Of a stretch of 64,000 bases of DNA, positions 54,223 to 64,000 are shown in pieces. This stretch comes from Nectonema munidae (taxonomy: Eukaryota > Nematomorpha > Nectonematoida > Nectonematidae), in assembly GCA_030549495.1 (NCBI GenBank), contig JAUIRK010000248.1, positions 1-64,000 of the forward strand, in the 5' to 3' direction. The notes below the pieces were generated by a model. That model saw only the letters and a list, made by a program, of their open reading frames with translations. It did not search any database and had not been told where the DNA came from. Position numbers and translations under genes: made by a program. Every line of letters begins with the position of its first letter. Within the stretch, counting starts at the first letter, position 1.

Positions 54223-55809
54223 CTGAAAGAGTGAAAGAAGAGAGAAGCAGTGGGAAAAGAAGCGCGTCAAACGGATGTGTCGTCGTCGAATTGTGAGATA
54301 ACATTTTGATGGGGTAGTTGGTGTGAAGACAAGAAGGAATGACAGATAAGAAGCTACGCTCACAGAAAAACATATGTTCTATCTTATTAATATAATGAAG
54401 TATTGATTTTTAATTCGCACCCACTACTCTTCTAGCACAATGAGATATCAAAATGCTACAGAGAGGGGGGGGGGGAGGGATTATCATGTTTTTTGAAGAT
54501 TTATTGACAGAAGAAGATGAAAAATGAAGAGAGAGAGAGAAAGAGAGTGGAATTAGTAATCGTCTTTTGTTCGAGACATTCCGACGCTGCATGCGAACAA
54601 AAAATAACAATTATTACCCCCTGTTGCGTGATGAGTGGCAGGCATCGTGTTATTCTTTTCATGTGTGCAACAACTTCTTCCTAAAACATTACCCGGAAAC
54701 TGCTTCATTTTCTAGAATTTTGTCTACTCCCCCACATATCTTTTCGACGACAACACTCAAAAGGTCTCATCTCATCAGCATCCGTTTCTTTGTAGATGTC
54801 ACTACTCTTTAGGATGATCATTTATCTCAGAATTAGTTTGGTTCAGGGATGATTCCTTCTAATTCAATATTATTTATTGATCTGCTTCCGTAATTAATCA
54901 CTTTCTTGTTAATTAGAAAGTAAGTAAGTTGATTGGTTATCGACTTAGTAAGCTTGTTTTTAAAAAAGTAAAAGTCATTTTTAAGATTTTCCCCACCAAA
55001 CAAAGGCAACCCTTTTACTTTGGAGTTTTTTTTATCATGGTATGTGTTGATTTCCAGTGAATGGAAACTACCACTAATTTTTAAATAAAATTTAGAAATA
55101 TAGAATTTTCAAAGTTTGACCGGAATTCCTAATGTAAGTTGACTATCACTACTTCGGCAAAATGTCTAATCCGCTACCCTCCAAGTCACAATGATGGACG
55201 ATTAGTGATGTCAACCTGTATGATGAAACATTCAATTAACTGTTATCCTATTTTTATTGAAATTATATTTAGATTAGGTATTTGTATTGGCTTAATTAAA
55301 GAAAGCCAAACCAGACTCTCTTTTAGACAACCAAAACTTGAATACCTTAAAAATGAACGCAAAATAGTTTATTTTTTCTTTGTTTTCCAAAATAAAATAC
55401 ATTTTTTGACTGCCTTTACACAAATTTCACATTTAGAGCACAATCAGCTTTAGCTCTGGATGCAAGGCTGTATCAATAAAAGTTAGCTTATATATAATTT
55501 ATGTATTTCTTTCTATCAATAATAATTTATATCAATTATTATTTTTGATCAATAAACAAACTTTAGAAAATTAATTTAGCTAAGACATCGAAGTTATTAT
55601 TTATAAGTGCTAACCTCATATTTCATATCAATATTCGATTCAATTAAAGAGTAAAATAGGTGACATTTTTAGGAGAGCATACTTATTTCGTGGGTGAATC
55701 TAAATGTTTCAACAATGATTATTATTATCAATTATATTTTCCAAAATATATTTCAGATTCGTATTCTACACAGTAAATCACATTGCTTTAAAAAAATTGA
55801 AAAAATTTT

Positions 55810-55935
55810 TCTGATCTAGTAAAAATCCCCGAAAATAAAATCCCGTCTTCTAAAATCTCCGAAAACGAAGATAGCAGTGACTTAAATTTTAGGAGATTTA
55901 GGTAGAGGATATTTTAGTTTTTGGAGATTTTGACT
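55810..55935. repeat. Foldback repeat with AAAATCTCCG motifs
   Basis: The left half carries TAAAAATCCCCGAAAATAAA and TCTAAAATCTCCGAAAAC; the right half TTTTAGGAGATTTAGG and TAGTTTTTGGAGATTTTGAC. The halves are loosely inverted copies. The motif is shared with 49738-49795. Confidence 0.6.
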
Positions 55936-57794
55936 GGGAACCAAAATTATCTATATGAATTTTAGAAAAAATTAAAACTGGTTTTTTCACTTTTAAAAGA
56001 TGACCTCAAAAATACCAAGAAAATAACATTTTAATAACAATCGTTCATTTTTTATACCTTCAAAGTCAGGAATTTAACCAAAATCCCGACTTTAAAGAGT
56101 AAAAATATTGACATTTTTAATTAAAGCAAGTTAACTATTTAAATTCAGAGAAGAGGAAACAACACTATCAAAATTTATTTTGAAATAACGATTATTTTTC
56201 ACTTTTTATTATCTTTCGCGAAATTTTCCGGTAAAAATTCGGACTGAATTTTAGCAAAAACGATGCTCTTATTTTTGAAGTTTCACACTTTTTGGCATAT
56301 CTACTAACTCTGTAAATTTGGGAGTATATTTGGGGAATTTAATGTGTAAAAAAGGATATTGTACACTTACTTTTCTTAAAATAACTTTTTGTCAACGCCT
56401 AGTCCGAGTATAACGAAGGAAATAAATACTTGACTGAAATGAAAGAAACTTGAAGTGTTGTTTTTAGAAGGAGAGAGATAAAATTTTATTTTTTTAAGAA
56501 ATTTCTTTTCAAATCACCCAAATCATAAAACACAAGACCCTCGCAGGCTCCATTTCTTTTGTTGAGAAGGAGACGATAGATAGACAAATCAAAACATTAG
56601 AAAGACTAACATTGCTAAACTTTGCTTCACCTAAGAATTTGCACAAGACAGAATAATAGCAGCTAGCAGAACTTTGATAGCGGGTAATACAGAGTGACTA
56701 ACGCTCGTTATTTTACGCATGTTCTTTTATACCCTATATGTGAAGTGTCTTTGTCATTAGTATAAAAACTCACATTCATCATGACTGAAAAAATAAGTTA
56801 GTAATGAAACTTCAATTTGGATAGCAAAAAAGTAGTAAAATTAAATTTTTTAGATATAAAATTGTAAATATATTGACAGAATTTCCCTTAGGGTCTCACC
56901 AGGACCAGATTTTCAAAAAAGCAAACTGAGAGAAATAGTAGTTTGGAAAAAGTCATGAAATTGAATAAAAGATGACTTTTTAAAAAACTTTTATTTTGAT
57001 ATCTACTTTCCCAATTCTTTGAAATTTTTGAAGTGCATGTCAAATTGTTGAGCAAATTTAAATATTTTTACGAAATCTTTTTCCTTCTTACGGCAAAATA
57101 TAATAATGGAGAAGTGAGTACTTTAAAAAACGTATCTCAATTCATAACTCCTCAAATTTACTGCAATAGGTTTTACGACACAACTTTTGTTGTACCAGCA
57201 AACAAATAAACTGAATAACTAAATTTATAAGAAATAAAGTTTCCAGATTCCTAAATTTTTAAACAATTCTAACCCCCTCAAAATTTTTGAGTGAAAAGTA
57301 AATTGATTTTCTTGCGTGTTTGTTTTTATCAGACAACTTTTTCTTCATCCTAGATTTGACGGAAGATTTTTTGAATTTCATTTACCACTTTAATGACAAA
57401 AACAATTTGAAAAAACTTTGTGAATCAACATTTTGTGTGTGTATTGGCAGAATGCGTGAACAAACGGCCATAGCTAGACCTCTTCAGATCTTCATGATAA
57501 CCAAATTTGGATTGGACTAAGCAGTCTATAGTTTGAACCAACTCAAATATCTACTGACCTGATCAGACCGGGCTATAGAAATTAATGACCGAACTGAACT
57601 GTCCCGCTAGGACCTGTTTTAACTGGAGATAATTTTGAGCGTGAACAGGTCAACTCATAGCTGCATTACATCTTTGTAAACATATGATGAAATATGAAAA
57701 CCTGTTTTCATAAATTCGTTCCTATTGCTTTGAATTTTCGTTTTTAGACGAATTCGAGATGGAGAAATCAAGTTTCCAAACATCTAGAATAAAG

Positions 57795-57863
57795 GATTCT
57801 TAGTTAGATAAACATTTTGCTTATTTGATATTTAGTATTGACTATCTATCTAACTAAGGAATT
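57795..57863. repeat. Short hairpin with 11-14-bp arms
   Basis: TTCTTAGTTAGATA on the left and TATCTAACTAAGGAAT on the right, separated by about 36 bases. Related strings occur at 57896-57911 (GCTTAGTTAGGATTC) and about 58067-58082 (ATCTAGCTAAGAATCC). Confidence 0.55.
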
Positions 57864-58586
57864 AACTGACCACTCCCACAAAAGATTCATTTGTGCTTAG
57901 TTAGGATTCACGGACAATTTTGAAAATCTTTTTTTTTCTTTCTTTACTTTCAAAAATTCTTTCAAGACTTTTTGATTTTGGTTTTAGCTTTAAATAGTTC
58001 AACGATTTTCTGATAATAATTTTTTGTAGTGCTAAAAGAGTGTTTATGCCACGTAATAAATTCATATCTAGCTAAGAATCCAAAAGATGCAAGTTAGGCA
58101 CTAATGTTCCGATATACTAAAAAGGTTACATAAAATATTCTGCAGAGTATATCAGAACATTTACGAAAAACACCTTTCCCCCGGTTAATACCAATGATCC
58201 AAAAATGGAGAGCAGGCGATGTTTAGATTATAACTGAAATGGATAGGAATTCAAAGAAGTTGTCTGCTTTGCCTGGTAGTTAACAGTTTTTTTCTTCATT
58301 TTTTATATAAAAATTGTTTTGAGTAAAAAATAATTTCTTGAGCAAAACCATCGTCTAAAACTTTTAATATATGTGCCGCAAAAGTTTTCATAAGTTGCTG
58401 GATATAATATTGACATATAAATTGAAAAGTATATCATCTTCCTAGTCATAAAAATTCTGGTAGAAACTTTAGAACACGCTTTTCTCCGAATGATTACGTA
58501 AAAAAGTCGGACTCCTACAAGCATATAAGCAGCTTTATATATTTTTATTTGTTCATTCCTTTTTTTGTTTACATCAAACTAATTTA

Positions 58587-59645
58587 TTATTTGTAAAGAA
58601 TACAAAAATTAGTTTCTATTTTCTTTTTTATACTACTTTTAAAAAAGGAGATCCTATTTCCATTCTGAATAATTCTGGCGAAAAAATCTGAATAATTCGG
58701 ACTTAAGCGCCGTTGTATGTTCAAAACTAGCAACTTCTTCGTTAACATCATTGATTGCAAAGCTAATTGTTTCATTCTGTAACAAACTTTGAAGAAGATT
58801 GATGAATAGCGTTCCATTGATGTTGAAATATTTTGAATAAAGCAGCATCGGTAGCAATTGTAGGGCCAAGAGAAGATTTAAAGCAGCAGTTAATATTATT
58901 TCAAAAATGTGATGCCTACATGTAAAATACAAAAGATTTTTTTAGCTTTTCCCTAATCACACGTTCGAGATTTAATTCCAGTGTTTACAGCTGTTTTATA
59001 AAACAAAGCTTTTACATTTTCAAACTTTGTAATACATCTGCAATAACATTTGCTTGTGCGATGATTTCACTTTCAGAAAATAGTTTCGGAAATACTTTTT
59101 CTGATTTGTAACCTGAAACTACAAATGGAAGATAAATCATTCAAAAATTTTCCATCCCAATGCACCATGAGCAACTGTCAAAATTATGAGTTTTTGAAAA
59201 AATAATTTCTGTACTGACGTCGAGCTCTATTTATTGAAGATCTTAATTTTTGACATCAAAACCAAGCTTTACTAATCATCATTGTTGCTCTTATGTCTGA
59301 AGTTTTTGTTCAAAGTAGCTGCTAAATCTAAATCAAACATTTTTTCCGAGCTCTTTTACTCACTTGAAAATTCTTCATTTTCAAACTCTAAAACTTCTTC
59401 ACTTTTTGATCTTCCATATTCACTTTTTCTCTATAATCAATTCAGCTTGTTTTCTTTTTTGCAATATTTTTCTTTTAAAGCGTCTAATTTATCAAGAGAT
59501 CCTAACCAACCTTGACGATCTTTATTTCTTTGAGCAATTAAAAATTTTCTATCTTCATCAATTTTGATTAAATTGAGAACACGCTCATGAGCGATGTCAA
59601 ATAAATGACCTACTTGCTCAACAAATCATTTTTCTTTTGTGTAGA
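58587..59645 (-). pseudogene. Unidentified degraded protein-coding remnant, probably transposon-derived
   Basis: Minus-strand frames at about 59370-59640 (KFLIAQRNKDRQGWLGSLDK then LDALKEKYCKKEN) and 58587-58932 (NDVNEEVASFEHTTALKSEL, NINGTLFINLLQSLLQNE) have ordinary protein composition and charged helices but are broken. The first resembles a charged region I associate with repetitive arthropod proteins, but I cannot name the family. Confidence 0.3.
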
Positions 59646-59649
59646 ATTC

Positions 59650-62308
59650 TTTTTTAACTTTTTGTATTTCCTAAAAAAATCTAATCGTTCGATAGCATGA
59701 TGTTCTCGTCAAAGTGGGATTCTCGATTTATTCCAAAACAATGTCACTTCTTCAATGACAAGTTTAGCACTGTCTCGAATTGTTTTATCAATGTTTTATG
59801 ATAATAAAAAAATAAGCATAAACTTCGCCTGATTGATGTTAATTTTGCACCAGTTATTTGCATTTCTTGAAAACGAATTAACCAATTAAAAGAGTTGCCT
59901 CTAGTAAGCTTAGATTCAGTGGTGCTGCTTTTATGGCTGCAATATAAATAATTACAAAATATCATAATTTACATTTAAATGCCAAAAAATTATTTATAAT
60001 TTTGAGCGACCTTTAAATAAAATTTATTTTTAATAATCTTTTACGAAATTTAAAAAAATAAAATTTAAAACTAAGGACTAGCCTATAATGTACACAGCCT
60101 TTCTATCCGAATTGCTGAGTATTGGCGCATAACGCTTAGCGGCATCTTAATGGGGACTTCTTTGATGGTTTATTATTACGATTTTGTTTTATCAGGGGTG
60201 CGCATCGATCAAGTTGTGAATTCTAGAAGCCGCGATATGTTTTAGGGAAGTGTGAGTTCTATTTTGTCAACGATTTATGAGGTTCATCCCCTACAAAATG
60301 AAGGATTGGGGGATCAATGCAAGATATTTGAAAGATTACTTGAATTCAAAAAGGAGAGAGATTCGTTTGTTCGTGATAAGTAAAAGGTTTGACAGAACAG
60401 GTGTACAATGTCAGAATTATTGTTTATATATGTGAATTTTGAACATCCTTCTTTAAAAAGGAAGTTACGAATGCTTTTTAACTAGATTTTTGAATTAGTA
60501 TTTTAATATATGCAAAAACTCTAATTTATGCAGAATATCTTTTGTGATTTGCATTTTACCGGTAAAAGTAAAATTAGACCGATTTTAAGAAATTATTCAA
60601 ATATTGTTTTAAAAATTCTTTTGCCTTTTTAAATTTTCTCACTAAACTCTTGTACTACATTGTATAAGAGAACATTCCAGATATTATCTGTCAAAAATCT
60701 CCATATGTATTGAACTTGACGTTTTAAAATATTGATTTCCAATCTTTCGTGCTTCCTTAAAATTTTTTCTTAGCACTTTACACTCTTTTTCTCATTTTTA
60801 AGGAAAATTTGAGAGTGTGTAAATTTAATACTTGTGGAAGGCATTATAAAGCATATAAGATGAATTTCAAGGATTCATTTTGCTCGTTTTCACTATTCTT
60901 TCTAGTTTTTTTTCGTTTTTGTAACCAGCCCAAAAGGTATCCTTTATCGATAAAATTGGGCATAGTTATTTAACTAGTTATAGCAAGTGAAATTTAAAGT
61001 ATTCAAGGATTCAAGCATTTAAAGTGACATTTAGCTGTCAGAAGGACATGTAGATCTTTATTCATAAACGTAAATATATAATCATTTGATATATTAATGT
61101 CTATAAAATAAATATTTGGGCTGGATATTTGCTTACGACAACCAAGAAGCCTAAAAGAAATGTAGCAAGAATCGAATATTTTAGCAGCTTCACAAGGCTA
61201 TCTTTTTGATGTTACCTTATTTTATAAAATTCACTTTCATAACAATTTGAGACTTTATATAGTGTTTATTTATAGCTAAGCGTATTTGTCAGATATTTTT
61301 AACTATATAAATGAAGTAAATTTCGCTATTTGATGTCCTGGAGTTATGATTATAGATGACACAGAAAGACTTAAAGGTTTTCTGACTAAACTGCCACTGT
61401 GGAAAAGAAGGTTCGAAACTGGAAGCTTAGCAAACTTTCAAATGTTAAAGGAAGTTTTGGTTAACAAAGACTCGTTAAAATTATTGTAGACAGATTTTTG
61501 GCACATCTGATTTTCTGTTTAGAAAACCTCACTGTAGAAAATTGGATTCAAGATCTTTTTCAAGTCTTTCATATGAAGGAATAATTTGCGAAATCTATGC
61601 TTGTAGTAGGGAATCACAAAAAGGTAAAGAAGCTGAAATGAGCATCCATTTTTTTCGACGACAGAGGGTGATACAGAGATACAGTTGCCTTCATCTGCCA
61701 TTTTAGAATTAAGGCCGAGAAGAAAAAAAAAAGAAAAATTTGTAATAATATAATATAGTTTTCCTGTTTTATTATTTTTATCTTTGGGGAATGTTTTTTT
61801 GTAGTTGAGAAAAATCAGAGTTCAATAACAAAAATATAGAACAAATAAAAAAATGTGTAGGATGGAATAAAACAGAATTTTAATCATTTGTAAAATATTT
61901 CTAAAATTACTTCAATTTGCCATTTGTACACTTCAAAACTTACGTCATATTTATCCCGGCTTCTTTCTTAAGATATTTACGTAAAAAACTTTTCCACTTT
62001 AAATTTAATAGTAATTAGAATCTTCAAATTCTAAAACTAAATTTTTTGATACAATTTATGTTTTATGAATAAACAAAATTTTTCTCAAATCACCACTTAT
62101 TTTCTCAAAAACTTTTTAGGTATCTGTGGCCAAGACTAATCTATTTAGCAAATTATAGTTTATGTAAAATATGTGTTAATACCAATTGTGTCTGCAATAA
62201 AAAATGGCTGTTTTAAGATTATTCCCAGAATAAAAGTATTTTAAAATAAATCTCAGGATTGTAAATAATTAACTATCTGTCTATATTTAATCAAATAACT
62301 ATCTAACC
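59650..62308. other. AT-rich region, nothing recognised
   Basis: No gene, element end or repeat array could be supported. A 60-codon minus-strand frame at 61519-61701 (MADEGNCISVSPSVVEKNGC) starts well but has no family resemblance or splice support. Confidence 0.4.
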
Positions 62309-64000
62309 GAGTAGTTCCGAACCTTTTTCTAGTGGCGACCCCATTTAAGCCTCGCCAAACTTTCTGCGACTCCACTCAAAGACCAAGGCTAATTATCTTT
62401 GATTAATAACGTTGAGATAGGGATGCTACACAACTGCAGTAACTTGTTTTATTATAGCAAGAGCCAAAATATACATTTATATACAATATAATTGTCTCAA
62501 AATATATCATTTACATAGTTGGATGTTACTGATGCGAGTAATACAAGCTTTATTTTGATAATAAACAATAATGTTTTTAATGTTATGGTTGGTACTGCTT
62601 TTCTATCACCAACTTCTCAATCCGTGGTGTTGTTTTGGATACAGCAGAACGTATGTCATTTTCAGCATGGAGTTTACTTCTTAGCTTCGATTTCATAAGT
62701 AGTAAAGATGAAAATGTCACTTCACACATAAGGAAAAGGCATGAGAATTCTCAGCATACCTTCAACCAAATTTGGATATCGAAGTAAGTGCTTGATCCAA
62801 AATTGATTCACTGCTAGGGATTCAAAGTCAGTGTTTGCACAATCAGATATGATAAAATGAATGAATTCCTCTTGATATCTTTCAGGAACATCTTGAATTT
62901 TGCAGCAAATGGTTTTCTAAGTAAGCTATGGGATAACGGAAGCTTTTCTCGAAAATCTTGACTAAACTCCTCTTTAAAGTCTCCAAGTGTTGGATCAGCA
63001 AACTTTGAAAACTGTTATTGAATGGAATATCAGTCTCATTTTCTAACAAATGTATTTAATATGGGAAGCATGTAAAAACTCCTCTTTTTTATCCTTGATA
63101 GCCAAGGGCCTTCATTTGGAAGGCAGTTAGTTTTTCTGCAAAATCAAGTATATTGGAATTTTCTCGCTGGAGTTAAAGATTGAGAATTCAGAATTGTGAA
63201 GAAATCTACCAGGTATGCATTTTTTACCAAATTATTCATGTCATCAAGGAAATTTGTAAATTTCTGTTCTTCCTTGCTAATTCTTTCACTTCAGCATTTA
63301 ACTCAAAAAATCTCTGCAATACTTTTCCTTTTGACATCCACCTTAACTCAGTGTGCAATAGAAGAACTTCATGCTCGGAATCCATTTCTTGCCTAGGTTT
63401 AGCGAACAAGCGATTGTTCAATGCATTTGACTTTATGAAGTTAATTGCTTTAATAACAACTGATTGCATAACAGTTTCCAAATCTGTTGGCAATTATTTT
63501 GAAGCGAATACTCGACGATGTATAATGCAATGAACTGCAACTGCTTGTGGAGAAACATTCTTAAGCATCAGTTGAAGTAAAAGATCTACAGCCTCGCATA
63601 GACGGTGAATACATATGCCACCAAGATTTCCCCACTTAAGTCCATGTCTTAAGGAAATGATACCAATTTTGTCAAATATGTCAATCCTTTTAGTTCTTGT
63701 TTCTAATGGTCTGCAAAGGAGAAATCATCCTTAAAACCACCATTATTTATATATCGGACACAAACTAATAACTGAGGAAGATTACCTACAACTGTTGATA
63801 CACCTAGAAGGAACAACTACCAAGCAGGCCTTCTTTCTCACATCTGAAGAAAAAAAATGTTCTAGGAAAGTGAGAGCAAGCATGTTGAAGATATTTAAAG
63901 AATTTAGGAAAGGAGTCCTCGTAAAAATATTTTATTCGATTTTGAACGTAGGAAATTAATTAAAAATATAATGGTGATGATGATGAGGTTGACATTGAAC
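62309..64000 (-). mobile_element. hAT element of the ZBED/Zaphod type, 3' end, runs off the window
   Basis: The left border at about 62309 reads GAGTAGTTCCGAACC, then CTAGTGGCGACCCC and CTGCGACTCCA, a decayed CAGTGGTTCC-type hAT terminus. Upward on the minus strand come C-terminal remains near 62610-62730, then 63236-63493 (MQSVVIKAINFIKSNALNNR, LFAKPRQEMDSEHEVLLLHT, ELRWMSKGKVLQRFFEL) and 63500-63800 (NVSPQAVAVHCIIHRRVFAS, LLVCVRYINNGGFKDDFSF). These match transposases related to ZBED5 and GTF2IRD2. Several frame changes show it is dead. The N-terminal zinc finger and the other terminus should lie beyond 64000. Confidence 0.85.

Larger units (their letters stand above)
54223..58580. other. 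AT-rich region, small inverted repeats, no recognised gene
   Basis: Contains a G11 run at 54465-54475 next to a GA-rich tract, a foldback at 55810-55935 and a hairpin at 57795-57863. The frames present are short and unrecognised. Confidence 0.4.

Noticed and set aside
54567-54812. Plus-strand 81-codon frame starting MFETFRRCMRTK
   Set aside because: No family resemblance; the mild GC rise here could equally be a 5' region of a minus-strand gene.
61519-61701. Minus-strand frame starting MADEGNCISVSP as a possible first exon
   Set aside because: No signal peptide, no good donor in frame, no link to the metalloprotease exons.

Overview
This is an intron-bearing, AT-rich animal genome window, most likely from an arthropod. 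A copepod-like crustacean is my guess, from the AT content, the transposon mix and the protein flavour, not from any diagnostic marker. Most long reading frames here belong to transposons. The host genes are cut into short exons and had to be assembled by eye from splice sites, reading phase and recognisable protein motifs.

Three host genes are supported. (1) ETFDH, electron-transfer-flavoprotein:ubiquinone oxidoreductase, minus strand, 19098 to 13282. It has four coding exons with phases that close, giving 602 residues from a mitochondrial leader to the C-terminal iron-sulfur motif. (2) LSM5, plus strand, 22372 to 28149. It has five tiny exons giving a complete 85-residue Sm-like protein, and two of its introns carry fossil Penelope-like elements. 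(3) A secreted M12B (reprolysin/ADAM-type) metalloprotease, minus strand, with firm exons between 46450 and 34835. It shows a propeptide, a furin site and the zinc signature HEIAHNLGANHD split across an intron. Weaker candidate exons extend it to 32387 and possibly 54222. ETFDH and LSM5 diverge; LSM5 and the protease converge.

Layout. 1-5510: two head-to-head copies of an I/R1-group LINE, each ending in a (TACC)n tail; the first is nearly intact. 5520-7217: a Tigger/pogo element. 8427-9010: a short hAT. 9341-11820: a DNA element with TTCGCGAAAA-rich inverted ends, carrying a nested repeat. 11821-22371: ETFDH and LINE fragments, with a minisatellite in an ETFDH intron. 22372-31750: LSM5, three Penelope fossils and a second copy of the nested repeat family. 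32387-54222: the metalloprotease, its introns filled with hAT, piggyBac-type and other short inverted-repeat elements, and possibly a whole CR1/Jockey-like LINE at 47600-51330. 54223-62308: mostly AT-rich DNA with repeats and no recognised gene. 62309-64000: a ZBED/Zaphod-type hAT running off the window edge.

No tRNA, rRNA or CRISPR array was recognised. The best leads are the split-exon metalloprotease, the strongly G-depleted coding strand and (TACC)n tail of the first LINE family, the two-locus repeat family with internal ~150-bp tandem units, and a matched pair of TTAA-flanked mini-elements.
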